Shown here piece after piece: positions 46,861-54,950 of a stretch of 64,000 nt of DNA. Origin of the DNA: Acidobacteriota bacterium (lineage in GTDB: Bacteria; Acidobacteriota; Thermoanaerobaculia; Gp7-AA8); the NCBI GenBank assembly GCA_016184115.1, contig JACPDH010000001.1:1-64000 (forward strand), in the 5' to 3' direction. The position numbers were made by a program, and so were the translations under genes. Within the stretch, counting starts at the first letter, position 1. The number at the start of each line of letters is the position of its first letter. The notes beneath the pieces were generated by a model. The model was not told the origin of the DNA, did no database searches, and was given only the letters and a program-made list of their open reading frames with translations.

Positions 46861-46886
46861 GGCCCCGATCCCGAAGGACCGGGGCC
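46861..46886 (-). terminator. Terminator after TonB-dependent receptor 2
   Basis: GGCCCCGATC pairs with GACCGGGGCC (one mismatch) around a 6-nt loop; on the minus strand TTTTCTCTTC follows. It lies 26 nt past the receptor stop. Confidence 0.8.
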
Positions 46887-46911
46887 CCACTTCGTGGTAA
46901 CTGTCCGGCGA

Positions 46912-49854
46912 TTAGAAGCGCACGCCGACCGAGAAACGATAGGTCAGCGGAAGCTGGTACTGATTCGCCGAGGTTGCCGTGCCGAACGTCGACGGAATCG
47001 CGTAGTTCGTGCCGAGGACTGGCGTCTCCGAGAACGGGTTGAACGCGATGCAGCGGATCGCCGCGCCCGCACCGTCCTTGCAGTTTCTCGCGGTACTTGT
47101 GGAGGTCGTGATCGCGGTGTTGCCCGAGATCTGCGCCTGCTCGTCGAAGACGTTGAGAAGCTCGGCCTCGATGAAGAGGTTCGCCTTCGCGATCGGGAAC
47201 TGATAGTTGAGCGCGAGGTCGGTGCGAGTCACGTCGTCCCAGCGAAATTCTCCGCGGTCGCTGAAGTAATACGTCACGCTGGTCGGCTCCGCGAGGTACC
47301 TGGAGCCGATGTCGGCGCCGGCGGCGGGATCGGGCCGCGCCGAGATTGTTCCAACGTACGAGTACGGCGTGCCCGAATCCAGGTTTTGAAGGAGACTGAC
47401 GTTCAGGCTTCCAAACCGGCCGAACGAGAAGTCTGTCGCCATCCAGACGCGTAGCTTGTGCGTCTGGTCGCCCGGGAGGAAGCCCTCCGGCCGGTTCTGG
47501 ATGAAGCCCTGGTACTCGGGATACTGAAGAATCCAGCCGCCGTCGGCCTGCGGGCCGCCCGCGGTGCCTTCGCCTTCGGCGTTGCCTCGGAGCTCGGACC
47601 ATGTGTAGTTGCCGCCAACCGAAATGCGGTTTCCGATGCGGTACTGACCCTGCAACGTCACGCCTTTGTAGTTGCGATAGAGCAGGTCGGTGTTCCGGAC
47701 GAGCGTGAGGTCGGCGCGCGCTCCGGTGTTAGGCTCGGTGACCTGACCGGTCGAAAGATCGGTGAAGTTGCCGTAGTAGTTGTTCCACTCACGGTCGATG
47801 TAGTCGAGACGCGCGAACCCGTTGCCAATCTGCGTCGCGAAGCCGACCGAGTACTCGTCCATCCCGGGAGCCTTGAGCTTTCCGTCGAGCCTTCGGCTGA
47901 ATCCGCCGATGTTCACTGCATCGGGCGGATGGAGATCGACGTCGATGCCGCCGACCGAATTGAACCAGTCGATGACGCCTTTGACGACCGTGGCGGAGTC
48001 GCCGACGATCGGCTCGCCGTCGTAGTACCAGTAATAGTCCCAGGGGCTGCCGGCCGCCGAACCTGCGCCCTGCACGGTCTCCGCGAGGCGACCGACGTAC
48101 TTGCCATAGCTCGCGTTGATCTTGTACTTGCCGTCGCCCTTGATGTCGTAGGTCGCGGCGAGACGCGGGCTGACTGCAGTGTCGTTCGAGGTCGCGTTGC
48201 CTGCCTGGTCGACCGCGTCGTTCTTGTCGTAACGCGCGCCGATGTTGAACGAGAAGTTGTCGTTCAGGTCCCACTTGTCGTTGAGGAAGACCGACTGTGT
48301 CTGCAGGTCCGAACCGAGCGACGGATAGACGACCGGCCAGTAGTCGATCTCGTCGCCTGCGCCGAAGGTGTACGTTACCGTTCCATCAGGATTGCGAACG
48401 GCCGGAGTGTTGAAGATGTAGATCACGAGGTTAGTCGGCGACTGATAGTTGTTCGCCTCGCGCTGCTCGGAGAAGTCCTCGACACCGGCAACGAAATTGT
48501 GCGTGCCAAGCGTCGGCGAGCTGACGAAGTAGGTGCCCTTGATCGTCAGCAACTGGTTGTCGCGGAACTCGTCCCCGCAGCTGCCGCAGAAGAATGGAGC
48601 GTTTGCGACGCCGCTGCCACCGACGAGAATGCGCAACGGGGTACCGAGGTACGGGTCGGTATTCGTGCCGCCAAAGCCGACGAACGTGAAGCCGCGCTCG
48701 GAGTAGTTGACCTCGGTCAGGAAGTTCGACGTCCAGATGCCGGAGTAGTGGGCGGCCTTGAAATCATTGTCCTGCTCGATCTCGGGATCGAGTGCCTTTT
48801 GCTCGTAGACGCCGAGCTGGTTGTTGTTGGTCGAACTGAACGGGTTGTCGAGGTAGTTCGCCACGACCGAATGCTTCGAGGTGATCTGTCCGGTCAGTTT
48901 GCCTTCCCAGCGATCGTTTTTCGAGTCGGAGAAGATCTGCTCGGAGCTGTTCACGAAGGTCGCTCCGGCCGTCGTCCGCTCTGCGGAGCGTCCGGCAGCG
49001 AAGAACCAGAGGCGGTCGCGAATGATGCGCCCACCGAACGTCGCCTCGTACGTCTCGTTGAGCGTGCTGTCGGCGCGCGGTTCGTCCGCTTTACTCGGAT
49101 TCGTCCACGACGGATTGTCGAAGCTGTCGCGGAACGAACCAGAGAACTCGTTGCCGCCGGACTTCGTGATGGAGCTGATCACACCGCCGGTGAAGCGACC
49201 GTACTCGGCGGAAATCGAGCCCGTCATCACGGTCGTCTCCTGGATGGCGTCCTCGATGAAGAGGCTCTCGGCCTGTCCGCGGAGGTTTTCCTGGATGTTT
49301 GCGCCATTGACCAGGATCAGGTTGTCGCTCGCGAACGAGCCCGACATCACAAGCGCCGACCGCGGACCGTTGCTCGTGGTTCCGGGCGCGAGGAGCGCGA
49401 CCGCGGTAACCGTCCGGCCGAGCGGGAGCTCATTGATCTCGGTCTGCGTGAAGTTGGTCTGAACCTCCGTGGTCTCCATGACCGAAGGGGCGCTCGCGGT
49501 CACGGTAATCTGCTCCGCGATCGACGAGAGCTGCAGCGTCGCGTTGGCGCGCGCAGCCTGGGCAACACCCACCTTCACGTTGCGTATGGCAGGAGTCATC
49601 CCTTCCATCTCGAACTTCACCGTGTAGTCCCCGGGAGGAAGAGCCGGCAGGTTGTAGTCGCCATTCACATTGGAATACGTGACACGCGTTCCCTGCAGCG
49701 CCGACGAGCTGACTGTGATCGTCACACCGGGAAGCGGCGCTCCCTCGTGCATCACGGTTCCATTCAGCGTTCCCGTCGTGCCCTGTCCGATCGCCGGTGC
49801 GGCGATCAGCACAAGCACGAATGCGAGCAATGCGATTCTCGATATCAACTGCAT
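46912..49854 (-). CDS. Oar-like TonB-dependent receptor 2
   Basis: 980 residues from the ATG at 49854, chosen for GGAGGG about 5 nt upstream and the signal peptide that follows (MQLISRIALLAFVLVLIAAP, cut before QGTTGT). Carboxypeptidase-regulatory-like domain (about 25-105), plug with NELPLGRTVTAVALLAPGTT, ESLFIEDAIQETTVMTGSIS and GRFTGGVISSITKSGGNEFSG, and a barrel ending YRFSVGVRF. Clearly a paralogue of receptor 1, differing mostly in the barrel, so probably a different ligand. Followed by a terminator and then hydrolase 3. Confidence 0.92.
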   Translation of the reverse strand: MQLISRIALLAFVLVLIAAPAIGQGTTGTLNGTVMHEGAPLPGVTITVSSSALQGTRVTYSNVNGDYNLPALPPGDYTVKFEMEGMTPAIRNVKVGVAQAARANATLQLSSIAEQITVTASAPSVMETTEVQTNFTQTEINELPLGRTVTAVALLAPGTTSNGPRSALVMSGSFASDNLILVNGANIQENLRGQAESLFIEDAIQETTVMTGSISAEYGRFTGGVISSITKSGGNEFSGSFRDSFDNPSWTNPSKADEPRADSTLNETYEATFGGRIIRDRLWFFAAGRSAERTTAGATFVNSSEQIFSDSKNDRWEGKLTGQITSKHSVVANYLDNPFSSTNNNQLGVYEQKALDPEIEQDNDFKAAHYSGIWTSNFLTEVNYSERGFTFVGFGGTNTDPYLGTPLRILVGGSGVANAPFFCGSCGDEFRDNQLLTIKGTYFVSSPTLGTHNFVAGVEDFSEQREANNYQSPTNLVIYIFNTPAVRNPDGTVTYTFGAGDEIDYWPVVYPSLGSDLQTQSVFLNDKWDLNDNFSFNIGARYDKNDAVDQAGNATSNDTAVSPRLAATYDIKGDGKYKINASYGKYVGRLAETVQGAGSAAGSPWDYYWYYDGEPIVGDSATVVKGVIDWFNSVGGIDVDLHPPDAVNIGGFSRRLDGKLKAPGMDEYSVGFATQIGNGFARLDYIDREWNNYYGNFTDLSTGQVTEPNTGARADLTLVRNTDLLYRNYKGVTLQGQYRIGNRISVGGNYTWSELRGNAEGEGTAGGPQADGGWILQYPEYQGFIQNRPEGFLPGDQTHKLRVWMATDFSFGRFGSLNVSLLQNLDSGTPYSYVGTISARPDPAAGADIGSRYLAEPTSVTYYFSDRGEFRWDDVTRTDLALNYQFPIAKANLFIEAELLNVFDEQAQISGNTAITTSTSTARNCKDGAGAAIRCIAFNPFSETPVLGTNYAIPSTFGTATSANQYQLPLTYRFSVGVRF

Positions 49855-50344
49855 AGATCCCTCCTGTTGAATGTGAACGACGCCGGGCTCATCCCAACGC
49901 CGCTGGTCAATGCGCGTTTCGTTACCGACTCCCTGCGGCCGACACGAGCGACCGGTGCGCGGATGTCGCTTCGCAGAACGTCGAATCGATGCGTTGTCTC
50001 CCGTTTGAAACCTGCTTTCGGTCCCTCGAGTCCATAACTCGCGGTGCCGCACGTGGGCGGCTCTCATCTGCACACCTCACCCATTTCGGGCCCGCACTCG
50101 AAGTGCATGAGCCCGGCCCGCGAGGCAGGGTGTTGAATCCGCGCGTGAGGCAATTCAGCCTCACGGCGCCACAGCCGGTGAATCGAGGCCCGCCGCTCGG
50201 GGGCCACGCCGACTGTAAGGCCACGCATTGAAACGCACGCGCTCGAAGCCACGCGGTGGCCGAGGTCACGCCTGATGTGTGAGGTCCGCCCCAATCACTT
50301 GTGAGCGCCGCGGAGGAACAGGACGCAACTCGCTTCGGTGATGC
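49855..50344. other. 490-bp intergenic region upstream of receptor 2
   Basis: No gene recognised. It should hold the receptor 2 promoter, which I cannot place with confidence. One perfect hairpin, GTGAGGC-AATTCA-GCCTCAC (50145-50164), is visible. The far end carries the tail of the minus-strand epimerase transcript. Confidence 0.55.
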
Positions 50345-51244
50345 TCAATCACGGGCGAGCAGATTCGCGAGCGCCTCACCGAGTCGCGGTTGCGCAAAGC
50401 GAAATCCTTCGCGCAAAGCCCGCGCAGGCACGATCCTCGCGCCCTGCAGCAGGAGCGGCTCTGCCATTTCACCGAGCGTCGCCCTCAGGGCGAACGCGGG
50501 AGCAGGAAACAACGCCGGCCTGTGCAACGCTCTCGCGAGGGTTCGCGTGAGCTCCGCGTTCGTGACCGGTTCAGGCGCCGTTGCGTTGTAAACGCCGCGC
50601 GCCGAGCCACTCGCGATCACCCAGGCGAACATCGCAACGAGATCGTCGACGTGTATCCACGACATCCACTGCTGACCGCTGCCGAGCCTGCCGCCGACTC
50701 CCATGCGAAAGGGAAGAAGCATCCTGCCTAACGCGCCCCCCTCGGTCGCCAGAACGATGCCGATACGCATGACGACGACGCGCGCTGCGCCGTCCGCTCG
50801 GAGTGCCTCGTTCTCCCAGTCGACCGAAACCTGCGAAAGGAACGAGTCGCCAGGTGCCGCACTTTCGTCCAGCACGTCTCCTCGACCTGTGCCGTAGTAG
50901 CCGATTGCCGACGCGCTGACGAAGACTCGTCGCAGATCAGGAGTCTCTCGAATCGCATCGACCAGCGCGCGCGTCGCGCTGACGCGACTCTCGCGGATCT
51001 CGCGCTTGCGTGCCGCGGTCCAGCGCTTGTCAGCGATGCCCGCACCGGCGAGGTTGATGACCGCGCTCGCGCTCGCGACCTCGCTCTTCCACGCGTCGCT
51101 CGCTCCGCCCCATTCCACACCGCGCGAGTCCCTAACTGCCGAAGGGTCGCGACTCAGGATGACGACGTTGTCGCCTCGCGTCGAGAATAGCCGAGTGAGC
51201 GCCCGTCCGATGAACCCGCTTCCTCCCGCAATGACGATCTTCAT
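50345..51244 (-). CDS. SDR39U1-type NAD(P)-dependent epimerase (YfcH/TIGR01777 family)
   Basis: 299 residues from the ATG at 51244, which has GGAGG 7 nt upstream. Rossmann motif GGSGFIGRALTRLF at the N-terminus, NLAGAGIADKRWTAARKREI, the YYGTGRGDVLDESAAPGDSF block with the catalytic Tyr region, and the C-terminal GEMAEPLLLQGARIVPARAL motif of the DUF1731 tail are all present. The family is widespread but its substrate is unknown. It interrupts the receptor/hydrolase cluster but shares its strand; whether it takes part is unclear. Confidence 0.88.
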   Translation of the reverse strand: MKIVIAGGSGFIGRALTRLFSTRGDNVVILSRDPSAVRDSRGVEWGGASDAWKSEVASASAVINLAGAGIADKRWTAARKREIRESRVSATRALVDAIRETPDLRRVFVSASAIGYYGTGRGDVLDESAAPGDSFLSQVSVDWENEALRADGAARVVVMRIGIVLATEGGALGRMLLPFRMGVGGRLGSGQQWMSWIHVDDLVAMFAWVIASGSARGVYNATAPEPVTNAELTRTLARALHRPALFPAPAFALRATLGEMAEPLLLQGARIVPARALREGFRFAQPRLGEALANLLARD

Positions 51245-51340
51245 GGCACGCCTCCGCGGAACGATCATCCAACTTTCGGCTTCGCGGAACCAGTGGCCTT
51301 ATTGGGAAGTCGTCCAGGTCGCAGCGTCGCAACCCTCGCA

Positions 51341-51362
51341 GCGGCGGATTCCGGTCCGCCGC
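51341..51362 (-). terminator. Hairpin after hydrolase/TPR lipoprotein 4
   Basis: GCGGCGGA pairs perfectly with TCCGCCGC around TTCCGG, about 100 nt beyond the gene end. No T-run, so only a possible terminator. Confidence 0.4.
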
Positions 51363-51461
51363 CATCCCATCGTGCGTGCCGAAGCGCGAATCGCTCCCTT
51401 CGCACATTCTCTTCCGCGCTTCGCGCGAAACCACGCATTGGAATGCGCGGCTGCGAGCTGC

Positions 51462-53576
51462 CTACCTCCCCTGCCGTTCCCCTTCTTCGATCACGCGCAG
51501 CGTCTGGCGCGCGAGCGCCTCCATCCCCCGACCTGGGTTCGTCCGCGTCGCCGTCTCGAGGATCGCTCGTGCCTCCGCGCCTCGGCCCTGCGCACCAACC
51601 ACGAGCGCAAGACTCGACCAGGCACGCGCGTTGTCGGGGAACGCATCGGTCTCCGCGCGCAATGCCGCTTCCGCTTCACCAACGCGGCGCAGCCTCAGAA
51701 GTGCCTCGCCTCTGCGGAGCTCGAGCTCGCGGATCGGCGGCATGCGGAAGTTCGCGACAATCGTCTTCGTCCTGTCGAGGTACTCGAGCTCCTCCGCAAA
51801 CCGCTGCTGCCTGTTCCGGATCTCCGAGAGCATCATGAGCGGCTGGACGCGCTCCGGCTCGATGGCGAGCACCTTCTCCGCCTCTGCCTCTGCGACATCG
51901 AGCCTTCCCTCGGCGAACGCAATCTGCGCGAGCAGCTCCCCTGCAAATGCGGGCGAGAAGCTCAGCGCGAGCTCGGCGTGCTTCCTCGCTTCGTCGTAGC
52001 GCCTCAGCCTCATGTAGATGTTGGCCATCTCCATCGCCACCTGCGGACTCGCCGAGCGCTTCATCTGCTCCTCGAACGCCGCGAGTGCGAGGTCGTACTT
52101 CTCCATCTTCAAGTACGTGGAGCTGAGAAGCCCCCACCCGTGTAGAAAATCGGGATTGTCGCGCACGAGCGTGCGCCCGACCTCGAGCGCCTCGGAGTAA
52201 TGCCCTCGCTCGATGTACGCCGTGCCTTTCCCCATGAGGGTCAGAGCATCGAGTTTATCCTTCGGGTCTGGAAGGTCACCCGACGTGGCCGAGGGACCCG
52301 AACCGAGGTAGCCGAGCGCCGTCAGCTTCGCGACATCCTCGGGATCGGCGGCGCGCGGCTGCTCGAACGGGTGCGCGGCGACGACCGCCTGCGCTGCGCG
52401 CCTGCGGTCTGCAACCACGCGGCGCTGGTCGCTCGCGATGTTCTTCATCTCACGCGGATCTGTTGCACGGTCGTAGAGCTCGACGGTCGGCGCCTCGATG
52501 AAGTGATGTTTGGCATCGACGAGCGAGATCAGCTCCTTCCAGCCGTAGTGGAGACGCTGGTAGTACGACTCGCTGTAGATTGCGCGCTCCGCCGCAGCGG
52601 TCGCGCCGAAGAGATCGACTCCGTCAAGCCCCGTGGGTGAGCCAATGCCGAGCCTTGCGAGGACCGTCGGCAGGATGTCGACGATCGAGGCGACGGTTGC
52701 AACCTCCTGGCCGGCCCGTTCGCCCGCCGGCAGTTTGATCATGAGCGGCACCTGGATCGCTTCGTTGTAGAGAAGGACGCCGTGCGCGATCTCGCCATGG
52801 TCTCCAAGGCCTTCGCCGTGGTCGGACATCAGAATGATCAGCGCACGGTCGTAGAGGCCCTTCGCGCGAAGCTCGTCGAGGAACTTCCCCACGATCGCGT
52901 CGGAGTACGCCACTTCGCCGTCGTAAGGCGCGGCGGCGAAACGCGACTTGTATGGCTCGGGCGGCGTGTACGGCCCGTGCGGCTCATAGATATGAAGGAA
53001 TGCGAAGACACGAGGGCCCGCGTTCTTCTCGAGCCATTTCGCGAGCAGCTCACGCGAGAGGTCGCCGTCGCGGGTCCACGACGTGAGCGTTTCCATCGGC
53101 GAGACCGTCATGAGGTCGTCGTACTCGTCGAAGCCACGCTCGATACCAGTCTCGCCACGAATGACGAAACTCGACACTGCCGCGCCGGTCGCGTAGCCGT
53201 TCCGTTTCAGGATCGCCGCCAGCGTCGTCTGCTCCTCCTTTAGTACGTAGCCGACGTTGTCGCGAACACCATGCCGGTAAGGGAGGAGGCCCGTCATGAG
53301 CGAAGCGTGAGACGGAAGAGTCAGCGGTACGTGGCTGAACGCGGAGCGGAAGAGAACGGCGTCCTTGCGGAAGCGGTCGATCTCCGGCGTTGAGCCATTC
53401 GCGTAACCGTACGCCGGCAGGTGGTCGGCACGGAGCGTGTCGATGGAAATGATGAAGACCGGGGTGTCGGCTGCGACCGCGGCCACCGGCTTTTCCTTAC
53501 CGCACCCGATCGCGATCAATGCGGCGGCCAGGGCTAGCGAACGAAGATTCCTTTTCACGACGGTCGGTAACGGCAC
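51462..53576 (-). CDS. Sulfatase-fold/TPR lipoprotein 4 (Thr nucleophile)
   Basis: 704 residues from the GTG at 53576; a GTG at 53558 (seventh codon) is an alternative. Lipobox IAIGC (Cys25). IISIDTLRADHLPAYGY, VPLTLPSHASLMTG (Thr86), LMSDHGEGLGDHGE, SESYYQRLHYGWKEL, IEAPTVELYDR, KLTALGYLGS, then TPR-like repeats to the end. It is the most divergent of the four and is not directly next to a receptor. It lies downstream of tsaD, from which a bidirectional terminator separates it. Confidence 0.85.
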   Translation of the reverse strand: MPLPTVVKRNLRSLALAAALIAIGCGKEKPVAAVAADTPVFIISIDTLRADHLPAYGYANGSTPEIDRFRKDAVLFRSAFSHVPLTLPSHASLMTGLLPYRHGVRDNVGYVLKEEQTTLAAILKRNGYATGAAVSSFVIRGETGIERGFDEYDDLMTVSPMETLTSWTRDGDLSRELLAKWLEKNAGPRVFAFLHIYEPHGPYTPPEPYKSRFAAAPYDGEVAYSDAIVGKFLDELRAKGLYDRALIILMSDHGEGLGDHGEIAHGVLLYNEAIQVPLMIKLPAGERAGQEVATVASIVDILPTVLARLGIGSPTGLDGVDLFGATAAAERAIYSESYYQRLHYGWKELISLVDAKHHFIEAPTVELYDRATDPREMKNIASDQRRVVADRRRAAQAVVAAHPFEQPRAADPEDVAKLTALGYLGSGPSATSGDLPDPKDKLDALTLMGKGTAYIERGHYSEALEVGRTLVRDNPDFLHGWGLLSSTYLKMEKYDLALAAFEEQMKRSASPQVAMEMANIYMRLRRYDEARKHAELALSFSPAFAGELLAQIAFAEGRLDVAEAEAEKVLAIEPERVQPLMMLSEIRNRQQRFAEELEYLDRTKTIVANFRMPPIRELELRRGEALLRLRRVGEAEAALRAETDAFPDNARAWSSLALVVGAQGRGAEARAILETATRTNPGRGMEALARQTLRVIEEGERQGR

Positions 53577-53611
53577 GCGGCGCGGCGTTTATTCGGCGTA
53601 ACCGTTCAGAA

Positions 53612-53646
53612 ACCAAAAAACCCAGCCACGCGCTGGGTTCTTTGGT
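53612..53646. terminator. Bidirectional terminator between tsaD and hydrolase 4
   Basis: AACCCAGC pairs with GCTGGGTT around CACGC, extended by an outer ACCAAA/TTTGGT pair, with A-rich sequence on one side and T-rich on the other. It ends tsaD transcripts on the minus strand. Confidence 0.75.
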
Positions 53647-53774
53647 CGATAGGAGGGAGGGTTTGAGCTTTTCTCTGTCTCTTGCTAGTTGCGACGGACG
53701 AGAGACCGAAAAGGTTTCGCCACTTGATACGGACGCGCGATACCGGGCGTCTAGGGCTCCGTCCGGTCGTGAGC

Positions 53775-54872
53775 TCACGGGAAACGCGTTCCAGGCTGGA
53801 ACCTCGACCGCGCCGTGACCCGCGCAGGGTCGGCCGCCCTTTCGCCCAACACCATCGCCGCGAACGCGATCATGGCTGCGTTGTCGGTACAGAAGATCTT
53901 CTCAGGAAGGCGAACGACGACGCCGTGGGCGCTCCCCCATTCGAGCACGGCGTCGCGCAGCGCTCCATTCGCGGCAACGCCACCGGCGATCGCGAGCTCG
54001 GTCGGCCGAGCGCTCTCGTTCGAGACAGCGCGCCAGACCGCGTCGAGCCGGTCGATGAGCTGTTCAACGATCGCCGCCTGGAATCCCTTACAGAAGCCGG
54101 CAAGATCGGGCGAAACACTCTCCGCGCCGGCCCCTTCGAGCCCTTCGACCCTCGCGAGCCGAATGGCGCTCGCCTTGAGCCCTGAGAACGAAAAATCGAA
54201 CGAACCGTCCTTGAGCTTCGCAACGGGGAATGAGAAGCGCGAGCCCGCTGCGTCTTGTGAGGCCCGCTCCACGTGCGGTCCGCCGGGATAGGGAAAACCG
54301 ACGAATTTCGCGACCTTATCGAAGACCTCTCCCGCCGCGTCGTCCCGCGTTCGATTGATGACCGCGACCGGCACCTCGGATCGTGGCCGCACGTCGTAGA
54401 TCGACGAGTGCCCACCCGAAACGACGAGCGCGAGGTAGCGGCCGGGCATCGGCGTCGCCGCCCCAGCGCGATTCAAATAGGGCGACACGATGTGCCCCTC
54501 GAGATGATTCACCGGATAAAGCGGGAGTCGCCGCCCCCATGCCAGCGCCTGTGCTGCCGCAACGCCTACGAGCAGCGCGCCGATGAGACCGGGCCCTGAC
54601 GTGACTGCAATCGCGGAGATGTCGTCGAGCGTCGCACCTGCATCGGAAACGGCCTTCGTCACGAGGGGCATGAGATGGCGGAGGTGCTCGCGTGAGGCGA
54701 TCTCCGGCACGACGCCGCCGAACGGACGATGCCGCTCAATCTGCGACGCGATGAGATTCGAGTGAACCGCACCCTCATGGTCGAGGATCGCGACTGATGT
54801 CTCATCGCAGGAGGTCTCGACTCCCAGAAGCAGTCCGGAATGGAATGAAGATCCGCCTCGTGTGCTTGTCAC
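53775..54872 (-). CDS. tsaD: tRNA N6-threonylcarbamoyladenosine transferase TsaD
   Basis: 365 residues from the GTG at 54872 (GGAGGG 8 nt upstream); the family core LLLGVETSCDETSVAIL begins about 13 residues in. Metal-binding HLEGHIVSPYLN, the SGGHSSIYDV glycine loop, GEVFDKVAKFVGFPYPGGP and FCTDNAAMIAFA are diagnostic. It transfers the threonylcarbamoyl group to A37 of ANN-decoding tRNAs with TsaB/TsaE. It is divergent from valS with about 78 bp between starts. Confidence 0.93.
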   Translation of the reverse strand: MTSTRGGSSFHSGLLLGVETSCDETSVAILDHEGAVHSNLIASQIERHRPFGGVVPEIASREHLRHLMPLVTKAVSDAGATLDDISAIAVTSGPGLIGALLVGVAAAQALAWGRRLPLYPVNHLEGHIVSPYLNRAGAATPMPGRYLALVVSGGHSSIYDVRPRSEVPVAVINRTRDDAAGEVFDKVAKFVGFPYPGGPHVERASQDAAGSRFSFPVAKLKDGSFDFSFSGLKASAIRLARVEGLEGAGAESVSPDLAGFCKGFQAAIVEQLIDRLDAVWRAVSNESARPTELAIAGGVAANGALRDAVLEWGSAHGVVVRLPEKIFCTDNAAMIAFAAMVLGERAADPARVTARSRFQPGTRFP

Positions 54873-54927
54873 AGCCCGCCACCCTCCGCGCCGCGGAGGC
54901 GGCCGCCGACAAGCCATTTCACCGGAC

Positions 54928-54933
54928 TATAAT
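54928..54933 (+). promoter_or_regulatory. -10 element of valS
   Basis: TATAAT, full consensus, 17 nt before the valS ATG; CCGACA at 54906-54911 with a 16-bp spacer is a partial -35. The transcript leader would be only about 10 nt, without a Shine-Dalgarno sequence. Confidence 0.55.
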
Positions 54934-54950
54934 TCGCTCTCTCGACCATC

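Noticed and set aside
47458-50037. 859-codon open frame opposite TonB-dependent receptor 2
   Set aside because: Same antisense artefact; the minus-strand frame has signal peptide, plug and barrel motifs.
36703-53576. Classical formylglycine sulfatases
   Set aside because: The CxPSR Cys/Ser is replaced by Thr in all four proteins, and no formylglycine-generating enzyme or maturase is present in the window.
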